Assembly: GCF_009604385.1 (NCBI RefSeq)
Contig: NZ_WEGJ01000004.1
Coordinates: 1-64,000 of the forward strand
Direction of reading: 5' to 3'
From: Streptomyces smaragdinus
Lineage (GTDB): Bacteria > Actinomycetota > Actinomycetes > Streptomycetales > Streptomycetaceae
Length of the DNA stretch: 64,000 nt
Under the pieces are notes generated by a model. That model worked only from the letters and a program-made list of their open reading frames with translations, did not search any database and was not told the origin of the DNA. How positions within the stretch are numbered: the stretch's first letter is position 1; every line of letters begins with the position of its first letter. The position numbers and the translations under genes are program-made. Positions 24,775 to 32,618 of this stretch are shown one piece after another.

Positions 24775-25998
24775 ATGGCCACCCGGGAACTCGACCTGAT
24801 GGACCCCACGGTGTTCCGCCGGGGGGTACCGCACTCCTACTTCCGTGAGCTGCGGCAGTCCCCCGGACTCACCCCGGGGCACGACACCGACGGCGAGAAG
24901 TTCTGGCACGTGGTGCGCCACCGGGAGGTGAGCGGGATCTCCCGGGACACGAAGCTGTGGTCGTCCAGCCCCACCACCATGACCTCCGTACGCAAGATCG
25001 ACCCGAGCCCGCCGATCATCACCTTCCTCGACAGCCCCGACCACACGCGGCTGCGCAAGCTGACCTTCAAGGCGTTCACCCCGGCGCGGCTGGCCGCCCT
25101 GGAGGCGCGGCTGCGGCAGATCATCGCCGAACTGCTGGCCGGGGCCCGGGAGCAGGGCGAGTTCGACCTGGCCGACGAGGTCGCGCTGCGGCTGCCCTTC
25201 GAGGCCCTGTTCGCGCTGCTGGACATCCCGGAGTCCGACCGCCCGATGCTGCTGCGCTGGGGCAAGCAGACGGTGAACCTGGGCGACCCCGAGTACGACG
25301 AGAGCGCCGCGCCCGCCCAGCCGGCCGACAACGAGAACTACTTCGAGAAGATCTACGAGTATCTGCTGGACTTCGCCCGCCACCGGGCCGCACACCCCGC
25401 CGACGACTGCTTCTCGCTGCTGCTGGAGGCGCGGCTGACGGGCTCCCGGCTGAACCTCCCCGACCGGCTGACCGCCGACGAGGTGGGGCTGTTCGCCTCC
25501 ACCCTGGTCACCGCCGGCAGCGAGACCACGTACGCGGCCATCACCGGCGGCGTGCCCGCCTTCCTCGAGTTCCCCGACCAGGCGCGCGCGCTGCGGGCGG
25601 ACCGGAGCCTGGTGCCGATGGCGGCCGACGAGGTGCTGCGCTGGGTCACCCCGGTCACGCACTTCACCCGCCGGGCCGTCGCCGGCACCGAGGTCGCGGG
25701 GCAGCCGGTCGCCGCCGGGGAACGGGTGGTGCTCTGGTACAGCTCCGCCAACCGCGACGAGGACGTGTTCGCCGACCCCGCTGCCTTCGACATCACCCGC
25801 CGCCCCAACCCGCACGTCAGCTTCGGCGGCGGCGGCCCGCACGTGTGCATCGGCAACAACCTGGCGACGATGGAGCTGCGGCTCTTCCTCGAGGGCGTGA
25901 TCGATGTGCTGCCCGAGCTGGAACCGGCCGGGACGCCGCTGCGCCCGACGACGAACTTCATGAACGGCTACAAGTACCTGCCGCTGCGCTTTCGCTGA
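24775..25998 (+). CDS. Cytochrome P450
   Basis: 407 aa. I-helix LVTAGSETTYAAI, ExxR in ADEVLRWV, haem loop SFGGGGPHVCIGNNLATMEL with the Cys ligand. The haem loop, with Cys followed by IGNNLA, resembles the CYP107/CYP125-like branch rather than the QCLGAQLAR type of the P450 at 14157, so the two likely act on different positions. Start ATG 24775. Second in the operon after the TenA-fold gene (51-bp gap), followed by two SDRs. Hydroxylation or oxidative ring closure of the polyketide is likely. Confidence 0.93.
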   Translation: MATRELDLMDPTVFRRGVPHSYFRELRQSPGLTPGHDTDGEKFWHVVRHREVSGISRDTKLWSSSPTTMTSVRKIDPSPPIITFLDSPDHTRLRKLTFKAFTPARLAALEARLRQIIAELLAGAREQGEFDLADEVALRLPFEALFALLDIPESDRPMLLRWGKQTVNLGDPEYDESAAPAQPADNENYFEKIYEYLLDFARHRAAHPADDCFSLLLEARLTGSRLNLPDRLTADEVGLFASTLVTAGSETTYAAITGGVPAFLEFPDQARALRADRSLVPMAADEVLRWVTPVTHFTRRAVAGTEVAGQPVAAGERVVLWYSSANRDEDVFADPAAFDITRRPNPHVSFGGGGPHVCIGNNLATMELRLFLEGVIDVLPELEPAGTPLRPTTNFMNGYKYLPLRFR

Positions 25999-26027
25999 CT
26001 TCCGCTTCGACCCCCGGGCAGGATCCC

Positions 26028-26720
26028 ATGACGGAGCACGACGCCCCCCGTACCGCGCTGGTCACCGGAGCCAACCGGGGCATCGGCCTCGCCGTCGCCG
26101 CGGAACTCGCCGCCCACGGGCTGACGGTGGTGGTCACCGCCCGGCGGGCGGCGGACGCCCGCGCGGCGGCGGCGGAGATCGGCCCGGGGGCGCGCGCCCT
26201 GGAGCTGGACGTCACCGACGACGCCGGCGTCCGGCGGGCGGCAGAGCGGGCCGGGGACGTCGACGTGCTGGTGTGCAACGCGGGCGTGCTGCTGGACGGC
26301 GGCACCGATCCGCTGTCGGCGCCCCCGGACGCGGTCGAGGAGACGCTGCGGGTGAACGTCGTGGGCACCTGGCGGGTGCTCGAGGCGTTCGTCCCGCCGA
26401 TGGTGCGCCGGGGCCGGGGCAGCGTCGTGATCGTCTCGAGCGGTACGACCCCCGAGTTCGGCGGCCGGCTGTTCGCCGGGGCCCCCGGCTACTCGCTCTC
26501 CAAGAGCGCCCTCAACAACCTCACCACGCTGGTCGCGGACCACACCCGGGGCTCGGGCGTCACGGTCAACGCCGTGAACCCCGGCCGGGTACGCACCCGG
26601 ATGATGCCGCACATGCAGCGGTCCCCGAAGGACGCCGCCCGGTTCGTCGCCGAGACGGCCCTGCGGCCGCCGGACGGGGTGACCGGCGGATTCCTCACCG
26701 AGAACCGCGGACCGGGCTGA
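26028..26720 (+). CDS. Short-chain dehydrogenase/reductase
   Basis: 230 aa classical SDR. Cofactor loop LVTGANRGIGLAVAAELAA, NAG motif as VCNAGVLL, catalytic Ser in IVSSGTTPEFGG and YxxxK as YSLSKSAL. An Arg after the second strand (TARRAAD) suggests NADPH. The start is ATG 26028 with AGGAT upstream, 29 bp after the P450 stop. It probably reduces a ketone or oxidises an alcohol formed by the preceding P450; the substrate is unknown. Confidence 0.88.
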   Translation: MTEHDAPRTALVTGANRGIGLAVAAELAAHGLTVVVTARRAADARAAAAEIGPGARALELDVTDDAGVRRAAERAGDVDVLVCNAGVLLDGGTDPLSAPPDAVEETLRVNVVGTWRVLEAFVPPMVRRGRGSVVIVSSGTTPEFGGRLFAGAPGYSLSKSALNNLTTLVADHTRGSGVTVNAVNPGRVRTRMMPHMQRSPKDAARFVAETALRPPDGVTGGFLTENRGPG

Positions 26721-26747
26721 GCGGCCCGGCCGGGACAGGAGCTTGCG

Positions 26748-27518
26748 ATGCGATTCGACTTGTCCGGAAAGAAGGCCGTGGTCAGCGGGGCCGGCAGCGG
26801 CATCGGCCTGGCCTGCGTCCGGGCCCTCGCCGAGGCCGGCGCGGACGTCCTCGGCGGGTCCCGTACGGTCTCCGCCGACCTCAAGGAGGCGACCGCGCAC
26901 GTCCTGGAGGTCGATCTGCTGACCCCCGGCGGCCCGCGGGAGCTGATCGGTCACGCACGGGAGACCCTGGGCGGGGTGGACGTGCTCGTCAACACCGTGG
27001 GCGGCGGCGTGAAGCTCGCGAAGGGCTTCGCCGACATCGGGGACGAGGTGTGGCGCGAGGCCTTCGAGCTGAACGTCCTCACCACCGTACGCACCACTCG
27101 GGCGGCCCTGGACAGCCTGGTCGAGCGGCGGGGCGCGGTGATCAACATCAGCTCGATGAACGCCCATTACGCCGACCCCACCCTCGCCCACTACGCGGCC
27201 GCGAAGTCCGCCCTCGCCAGCGTGACGGAGTCCCTCGCGCTCGAGTTCACCTCCCGCGGGGTGCGGGTCAACAGCATCTCCCCCGGCCCGGTGAAGACCC
27301 GGGTGTGGACGAACCCGGTGATCGCCGAGCACCTGGGCATCACCCCGGAGGAGTTCCTGGCGCGGATCCCGGCGATGACGGGCCTGGCCACGGGCGCCAT
27401 GATCGAGCCCGAGGAGATCGCGGCGCTGGTCGTGCTGCTGGCCTCCGGCCGGGTCCGCAGCATCACCGGGACGGACATCGCGATCGACGCGGGGATGGCC
27501 CCGCCCAAGGCGTTCTGA
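26748..27518 (+). CDS. Short-chain dehydrogenase/reductase
   Basis: 256 aa. VVSGAGSGIGLACVRALAEAG is the cofactor loop; the usual NAG is NTVGGGV; catalytic Ser-Tyr-Lys are in NISSMNAHYADPTLAHYAAAKSA (shown in parts: SSMNAH and YAAAK). The ending ITGTDIAIDAG is typical of FabG-like enzymes. Last gene of the plus-strand operon. A redox step on the polyketide is inferred. Start ATG 26748 with AGGAG upstream. Confidence 0.88.
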   Translation: MRFDLSGKKAVVSGAGSGIGLACVRALAEAGADVLGGSRTVSADLKEATAHVLEVDLLTPGGPRELIGHARETLGGVDVLVNTVGGGVKLAKGFADIGDEVWREAFELNVLTTVRTTRAALDSLVERRGAVINISSMNAHYADPTLAHYAAAKSALASVTESLALEFTSRGVRVNSISPGPVKTRVWTNPVIAEHLGITPEEFLARIPAMTGLATGAMIEPEEIAALVVLLASGRVRSITGTDIAIDAGMAPPKAF

Positions 27519-27528
27519 GCGTACGGGA

Positions 27529-27560
27529 ACGGGCCCGCCCCTCGGCAGGGGCGGGCCCGT
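27529..27560. terminator. Bidirectional hairpin terminator
   Basis: 14-bp perfect stem (27529-27542 with 27547-27560), 4-nt loop, between convergent stops at 27518 and 27573. Confidence 0.8.
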
Positions 27561-27572
27561 CCGCTGTGACCG

Positions 27573-29729
27573 TCAGACTCCGTGCGCCTTGACCTCCGGC
27601 AGCACCTTGGCCAGCGGCGCGGGCAGCCACCAGGCCGAACGCCCCATCAGCTGCATCACGGCCGGCACCATCAGACAGCGGATCACCAGCGCGTCCAGCA
27701 GGATGGCCACCGCCAGTCCGAGGCCGAACTGCTGCATCATCCGGGCGGGGCTGAGCACGAATCCGCCGAAGACCACGATCATCACGGCGGCCGCCGCGGT
27801 GATCACCCGGCCGGTCCGGGCGAGTCCCTCGCGCACCGCGACCGCGGCGTCGTGGGTCCGCTCCCACTCCTCGCGGATCCGGGTGACGAGGAAGACCTCG
27901 TAGTCCATGGAGAGCCCGAAGACGATCGCGAAGATCATCACGGGGTTGAACGCCTCCACGGGGCCGGGCTCCACGCCCAGCCAGCCCTTCTGGAAGACCA
28001 GGGTGACGACGCCGAGCGCCGCGGAGATGGACAGCAGGTTCAGCACGGCCGCCTTCAGCGGTACGAGGACCGAGCGGAACACCGCCACCAGCAGCAGCGT
28101 GGACAGGCCGACCACGATCAGCACGAACAGCGGCAGCCGTCCGGAGACCGTGTCGGAGAAGTCCTGCGCGGCCGCGGTGGAGCCGCCGACCAGGAACCGG
28201 GCCCCCGTCTCGCGTTCCACGGGCGGCAGTACGTCGTCGCGCAGCCGGTGCACCAGCGCGGTGGTGTCCTCGTCCTGCGGCGAGGAGTCGGGGTAGGCGA
28301 TGACCGTGGCCAGCTTGCCGTCCTCGGAGGGAAGCGGGGGTGTGGCCGCGGCCACGCCCTCGGCGCCGTCCAGGGTGGAGCTCAGGGCCTGACCGGCGTT
28401 GTTCCCGCCGTCGGCGACGATCACCAGCGGCCCGTTGAAGCCGGGGCCGAAGCCGTCGGCCAGCAGGTCGTAGGCCTTGCGGCTGGTCGACCCGGCGGGG
28501 TCGGAGGCGGCGTCGGCGAAGCCCAGGCGCATGTCCAGCGCCGGGAGCGAGAGCGCCAGCATCGCCACCAGGGCCGCGGCCAGCGCCGCCAGCGGACGCC
28601 GCTGGACACCGGAGGCGAGCCTGCGCCAGCCGGCGCCCTCGGTGCGGCCCTTGCTCCGGGCCTTCGCGGACCGCTTCTCCACGGTGCGCTGCAGCCGCCG
28701 GCCGAACAGCGCCAGCAGCGCAGGCAGCAGCACCAGCGCCGCCGCCATGGTGGCCAGTACGGTCAGTGCCACCGCCAGGGCCACGCCCTGCAGGGAGCCG
28801 ATGCCGAGCGTGACCAGGCCAAGCAGCCCGATGATCACCGTGCAGCCGGCGAAGAACACCGTGCGGCCCGCCGCGTCCAGGGCGACCCGTCCGGCCGTGG
28901 CCGGATCGGCGCCGTCGATCAGCTCGGTGCGGAACCGGTAGAACACGAGCAGCGCGTAGTCGACGCCGACGCCGAGTCCCACCAGCGTCATCATCGGCGG
29001 GGTGAAGTCGGCGACCGTGGCGACGTGCGAGGCCAGCGCGATCAGTCCGGTCGCGCCACCGACCGCGAAGATGGTGGTGATCAGCGGCAGCGCGGCCGCG
29101 ACGAGGGAGCCGAAGAGCAGCACCAGCAGGACGAGCGCCACGAACATGCCGACGAACTCGGCCCCGCCGCCCGCCTCTTCCTGCGCGGCCCGGATCGCCT
29201 CACCCCCGAGCTCGACCCGGAGGCCCTGACCGGCCCCGGCCCGCGCGGTGTCGATGATCCTCTCGATGTCCTCCGGCGGAATCGCCTCCGCCTTGTCCTT
29301 CAGAGTCACCGTGGCGTACCCGACGGTGCCGTCCTCGGAGACGGCGACGGTGTCCTCGTACGGACTGCGCACCTGGGCGACGGACGGGAGCTTCCCGACC
29401 TTCTCCAAAAGCCCCTCGACGCGCTGCCGTTCGCCGGCCAGTCCGGCGGAGTCGGAGAGCACGATCTGGACGGTGTCGCCGGCCTCGAGCGAACCGTGTT
29501 CCTTCAGTACGTCGGTGGCGGCCTGGGTCTCGGTTCCGGGGAGGGAGAAATCGTTGCGGTAGGCGTCGCCTGCGCCCTGGGCGGCCGCCGAGATGACGAC
29601 GAGCGCCACGATCCACAGCACGAGCGCGCCCCAACGGTGCCGCTGCGCCCATCCCGCCAGCCGGGAGAACGCTCCGCCCGGGGCGCCGGGGTCCGCCGTG
29701 GACGTCCGGGTTCGGGTGTCGGTACTCAT
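27573..29729 (-). CDS. MMPL-family RND-type transporter
   Basis: 718 aa, two halves each with a periplasmic-type loop and a membrane bundle. Membrane segments include VLWIVALVVISAAAQG near the N-terminus, VALVLLVLLFGSLVAAALPL, LPLFVLIVVGLSTLLLVAVF and MIVVFGGFVLSP. The GVDYALLVFYRFR and FGLSMDYEVFLVTRIREEW segments hold the Asp-Tyr pairs used in proton-driven transport by actinobacterial MMPL proteins (here VDY and MDY). Likely an exporter of a hydrophobic product. The start is ATG 29729 with AAGGAAAG upstream; a TTG two codons earlier is less likely. It follows the TenA-fold gene in the same direction. Confidence 0.92.
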   Translation of the reverse strand: MSTDTRTRTSTADPGAPGGAFSRLAGWAQRHRWGALVLWIVALVVISAAAQGAGDAYRNDFSLPGTETQAATDVLKEHGSLEAGDTVQIVLSDSAGLAGERQRVEGLLEKVGKLPSVAQVRSPYEDTVAVSEDGTVGYATVTLKDKAEAIPPEDIERIIDTARAGAGQGLRVELGGEAIRAAQEEAGGGAEFVGMFVALVLLVLLFGSLVAAALPLITTIFAVGGATGLIALASHVATVADFTPPMMTLVGLGVGVDYALLVFYRFRTELIDGADPATAGRVALDAAGRTVFFAGCTVIIGLLGLVTLGIGSLQGVALAVALTVLATMAAALVLLPALLALFGRRLQRTVEKRSAKARSKGRTEGAGWRRLASGVQRRPLAALAAALVAMLALSLPALDMRLGFADAASDPAGSTSRKAYDLLADGFGPGFNGPLVIVADGGNNAGQALSSTLDGAEGVAAATPPLPSEDGKLATVIAYPDSSPQDEDTTALVHRLRDDVLPPVERETGARFLVGGSTAAAQDFSDTVSGRLPLFVLIVVGLSTLLLVAVFRSVLVPLKAAVLNLLSISAALGVVTLVFQKGWLGVEPGPVEAFNPVMIFAIVFGLSMDYEVFLVTRIREEWERTHDAAVAVREGLARTGRVITAAAAVMIVVFGGFVLSPARMMQQFGLGLAVAILLDALVIRCLMVPAVMQLMGRSAWWLPAPLAKVLPEVKAHGV

Positions 29730-29814
29730 GATCAACTTTCCTTCGGTGGGGGTGAGAGGTGTCTTGCGGTGGGGGTTCGTGGTGTGCCGGTGGTGCGGGG
29801 ACGGGGCGCGGCGC

Positions 29815-30483
29815 TCAGGCCGCGTGCTCCGTCCACTCCGCGAGCCGCAGGGCCGACTCGGCGAAGGCCAGTTCGTACGCGGCGCCGAGCCGGAAGCTGT
29901 CGGTCAGCGCCTCGGCCTCCCGGTCGGAGCAGCGCGCGAGGAACACGTCGACGAGGGCGAGATAGGCGGCCACGTAGTCGTGGTAGCCGTCCTCGGGTAT
30001 GTAGCGGCGCACCCATCTCTCGTACCGGGAACCCGGCTTGGTGCGTTGGCGCAGGTCGAGGGAGACCTGCTGGTGGAACCACGTCATGGGGAGCAGCCCG
30101 CCGAGGCCGGCCGCGAACGACGCCGTGGCGGCCGCCGTCATGAAGGAGGTGTGGGCGTGGGTGACCGGGCCGACCGGCACCGGTTCCACCGTGCGGCCCA
30201 GCTCCCCCGCCAGCTCGCCGAGTTCGCCGTCCATCCGCAGCGTCGCCTCGAACGTGGCGGCCGAGGCCCCGGCCAGCAGCGCGCCGTCCTCGTCGCGCTC
30301 CGCGGCCGCGGCGACGCGGGCCAGCGCCCGGGCGTAGGCCGGGACGGCGTAACGGGCGTCCTGGCAGGCGAAGTACCACAGCGCCCCGGCGGGCAGCGAG
30401 CCGTCACGCACGCCCCGCCAGAAGGGATGCTCACGGACCTCCTCGGCCAGCGGCTTCGCGATCCGCCTCAGCTCCGCCCGCAT
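29815..30483 (-). CDS. Second TenA-fold protein without the thiaminase cysteine
   Basis: 222 aa, related to the protein at 24067. HPFWRGVRDGSLPAGALWYF and QDARYAVPAYARALARVAAA match the TenA family, and the conserved Asp is kept in the QD pair. The thiaminase Cys position is Met133 (GLLPMTWF), as in the other copy. The C-terminal Glu is in YELAFAES. Two independent copies, both with Met for Cys, argue for selection of a non-thiaminase function in this pathway. The start is ATG 30483, which shares one base with the SDR stop (TGATG). It lies between that SDR and the MMPL pump. Confidence 0.8.
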   Translation of the reverse strand: MRAELRRIAKPLAEEVREHPFWRGVRDGSLPAGALWYFACQDARYAVPAYARALARVAAAAERDEDGALLAGASAATFEATLRMDGELGELAGELGRTVEPVPVGPVTHAHTSFMTAAATASFAAGLGGLLPMTWFHQQVSLDLRQRTKPGSRYERWVRRYIPEDGYHDYVAAYLALVDVFLARCSDREAEALTDSFRLGAAYELAFAESALRLAEWTEHAA

Positions 30484-31235
30484 CACAGCCCGCCGGCCGT
30501 GTGGATGACCTGCCCGTTGATGTTCCCGTTCGCCTCCGAGGCGAGGAAGACGATCAGCCGCGCGACCTCCTCGGCGGTCGTCAGCCGGCCGCTGGGAGTC
30601 TTGCGCACGGCCGCGGCCAGCACGTCCGGGTCCACGGCCTCCAGCTGCTCGGACACGGTGCCGCCGGGCGCCACCACATTGGCCAGCACACCGTCGCCGG
30701 TCCACATCAGACCGCGGACGAAGCCGTGCAGGGCTCCCTTGGCGGCGCTGTACAGCTCCGAGCCGGGGTTGCCGTGGGTCGCGGTGATGGAGGACAGCAG
30801 CACGATCCGGCCCCAGCGGCGCTCGCGCATCCCGGCCAGCGCCTGGCGGACCGTCCACAGATGGCCCTCGACGTTCTCCCGGTAGCGCGCGAGCCAGTGG
30901 CCCATCGGCATGTCGTGGTACGGCGGCAGCTCGTCGGGGTTGACCCACACCCAGGTCTGGGCGTTGCCGACCACGACGTCCACCCCGCCCCAGAAGTCCT
31001 CGACGGAGCGGACCGCCTGGGCGATGGACACCGGGTCGGCCAGGTCGCACTGCAGCGCGCGGGCGCGGGTGGGGCCGCCGAACTCCTCCACCAGCTCCTC
31101 GGCCGCGTCCTTCGAGCTGTGGTAGGTGATCGCGACGCGCGCCCGCTCCTCGGCGAACACGCGCGCCGTCGCCCGGCCGATGCCCCGGGTGGCGCCGGTG
31201 ACCAGTACCCGCTTGTCCTTCAGACCCAGATCCAT
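30483..31235 (-). CDS. Short-chain dehydrogenase/reductase, ketoreductase-like
   Basis: 250 aa. Begins MDLGLKDKRVLVTGATRGIG, very like the KR-type SDRs at 43066 ([20 protein letters not shown]) and 49251 (MDMGLAGKRVLVTGGTRGIG), so the three are paralogues. The NAG motif is NAQ (VVGNAQTW) and the active site is SSITATHGNPGSELYSAAK. Pathway role: reduction of a polyketide ketone, or oxidation. First gene of the operon 31235-27573 and preceded by a SARP-type repeat pair inside a hairpin. Confidence 0.85.
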   Translation of the reverse strand: MDLGLKDKRVLVTGATRGIGRATARVFAEERARVAITYHSSKDAAEELVEEFGGPTRARALQCDLADPVSIAQAVRSVEDFWGGVDVVVGNAQTWVWVNPDELPPYHDMPMGHWLARYRENVEGHLWTVRQALAGMRERRWGRIVLLSSITATHGNPGSELYSAAKGALHGFVRGLMWTGDGVLANVVAPGGTVSEQLEAVDPDVLAAAVRKTPSGRLTTAEEVARLIVFLASEANGNINGQVIHTAGGL

Positions 31236-31291
31236 GTCGCGTCCCTACGCCGCAGCTGCACGGTCCTCGATGTGAACGGGCTCCACATTGT

Positions 31292-31337
31292 CCGTCCCGG
31301 GCCTCGAGCCGGAGTCGAGCCGCGAGGCCCGGGACGG
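31292..31337. terminator. Hairpin carrying SARP-type repeats in its loop
   Basis: A 15-bp perfect stem (31292-31306 with 31323-31337) encloses a 16-nt loop. TCGAGCC heptamers start at 31304 and 31315, 11 bp apart, overlapping stem and loop. The element lies 5 bp after the stop at 31342 of one minus-strand gene and 57 bp before the start of the next. It may terminate the first and provide the operator of the second. Confidence 0.6.
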
Positions 31338-31341
31338 GGCG

Positions 31342-31815
31342 TCAGGCCTTCGCGGGCCGGGGGTCGCGGGCGGGGTCGTCGATCGTGGGGTAACGGCCCT
31401 CCCGGCGGGCCTGCTTCAGGTCCCGCAGATACTCGCGCGTCAGCATCGCGGACAGGGCCGCGACGCCGCCGCGGTTGATCCGGACCTCGCTGCGTGCGGC
31501 CGTCCCGGTGATCGTGATCCGGAGACCGGGCTCACCGGTCGGGCCGGCGGCGTCCTTCACCCGGCCGCTGCCCTCCCAGGCCAGGTCCCAGTGGTCGATC
31601 TCGGCGCCCTCGGGGACCAGCAGCTTGACCGTGCTGCGGTAGACGCCGAGCTCGACGCTCACCTCGGCCGGCAGGCCGGCGGAGCGCAGGTCCAGCACGA
31701 CGTTCCCGCGGCGGGCGCGGACCTCGAAGCGGCCGGCGGTGGTCCAGTTGCCCAGGTGCCGCACGACGGCGCCGTCGGCCTGGACCCGCTCGGTGGTGAT
31801 GTCGGTGTTCGTCAT
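31342..31815 (-). CDS. Hypothetical beta-rich protein
   Basis: 157 aa; I do not recognise a named enzyme. The central part (FEVRARRGNVVLDLRSAGLP, VSVELGVYRSTVKLLVPEGA, then WEGSGRVKDA) alternates hydrophobic residues as in stacked beta strands, similar to LiaF/DUF4097-type domains that follow membrane or regulatory modules. The C-terminus is charged (REYLRDLKQARREGRYP). No signal peptide or membrane helix. It is divergent from the PadR regulator with a short shared region, so it is probably controlled by it. Start ATG 31815. Such pairs occur in Streptomyces genomes, but function is unknown. Confidence 0.7.
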   Translation of the reverse strand: MTNTDITTERVQADGAVVRHLGNWTTAGRFEVRARRGNVVLDLRSAGLPAEVSVELGVYRSTVKLLVPEGAEIDHWDLAWEGSGRVKDAAGPTGEPGLRITITGTAARSEVRINRGGVAALSAMLTREYLRDLKQARREGRYPTIDDPARDPRPAKA

Positions 31816-31872
31816 GTCCCGGTCCTCCCGGTGCGGCGGGCCGGACCTCGTGTCCCGCCCTCACACTCATAT

Positions 31873-31905
31873 AGTTGCACTGAAACTAGTCTCACGTCAA
31901 CTAGT
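31873..31905. promoter_or_regulatory. Candidate PadR operator with repeated ACTAGT
   Basis: The AT-rich 114-bp divergent region 31816-31929 contains ACTAGT at 31885 and 31900, 15 bp apart, plus an imperfect inverted AGTT...AACT at 31873-31887. Such symmetric elements just before a padR start are typical of autoregulation. Confidence 0.45.
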
Positions 31906-31929
31906 ATCGGTGAGGGTATTATTCGGTGC

Positions 31930-32529
31930 ATGAGCACACCCACGCGCAGCTCCCCCCTCGCCCTGACCGTGCTGGCCCTGCTGCACTTCAAGCCGCTGCA
32001 TCCGTACGGGATCCAGCGGCTGATCAAGCAGTGGGGGAAGGACCAGGTCGTCAACGTCGGGCAGCGGGCGAGCCTGTACCGCACCATCGACCGGCTGCTC
32101 GCGGCCGGGCTGATCGCGGTCCGCGAGACGGGCCGGGACCAGCAGTACCCGGAGCGCACGGTGTACGAGGTCACGGACGCGGGGCGGGCCACGGCGCGCG
32201 AGTGGCTGGCGCAGATGCTGGCCGAACCCAAGCAGGAGTTCCCGGAGTTCCCGGCCGCCCTGTCACATCTGCTGATGCTCACGCCCGAGGAGCTGCTGGG
32301 CGTCCTGGGGCAGCGGGTCAAGGCGCTGGAGGAGACCGTCGCGGAGCTCGGGGCGAGCCTCGCCGAGGAGGAGCGGCACGGGCTGCCGCGGGTGACCATG
32401 CTCGAGACGGAGTATCTGAAGGTCGTCACCACGGCCGAGCTGAACTGGCTGCGCTCGGTGACGGAGGACCTGCGGGCCGGACGGCTGGAGTGGACGTACG
32501 ACTCGCTGGTGTCGTTCGTCCGGGAGTGA
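31930..32529 (+). CDS. PadR-family transcriptional regulator
   Basis: 199 aa. N-terminal winged helix: LALTVLALLHFKPLHPYGIQ, RLIKQWGKDQVVNVGQRASL, then YRTIDRLLAAGLIAVRETG and YEVTDAGRATAREWLAQML. The C-terminal helical domain (LSHLLMLTPEELLGVLGQR onward) mediates dimerisation and ligand binding. PadR proteins usually repress transporter or stress genes and respond to small phenolics or drugs. Possible targets are its own gene, the divergent hypothetical, or one of the pumps. The start is ATG 31930, right after the repeated ACTAGT region; no strong SD is present. Confidence 0.88.
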   Translation: MSTPTRSSPLALTVLALLHFKPLHPYGIQRLIKQWGKDQVVNVGQRASLYRTIDRLLAAGLIAVRETGRDQQYPERTVYEVTDAGRATAREWLAQMLAEPKQEFPEFPAALSHLLMLTPEELLGVLGQRVKALEETVAELGASLAEEERHGLPRVTMLETEYLKVVTTAELNWLRSVTEDLRAGRLEWTYDSLVSFVRE

Positions 32530-32545
32530 ACGCGCACGGCACACG

Positions 32546-32575
32546 GCCGCCCGCGAACCCCGGTTCGCGGGCGGC
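32546..32575. terminator. Bidirectional hairpin terminator
   Basis: 14-bp perfect stem (32546-32559 with 32562-32575) with a 2-nt centre, between convergent stops at 32529 and 32619. Confidence 0.8.
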
Positions 32576-32618
32576 GTCGTACCTGCGTCACCGGCCGGAC
32601 CCCGGTGCGGTCCGTGGG

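Noticed and set aside
29730..29735. TTG start two codons before the MMPL ATG
   Set aside because: ATG 29729 has properly spaced AAGGAAAG, so the TTG is unnecessary.
24067..30483. Thiamine salvage function for the TenA-fold genes
   Set aside because: Both lack the catalytic Cys and no thiamine biosynthesis genes are present.
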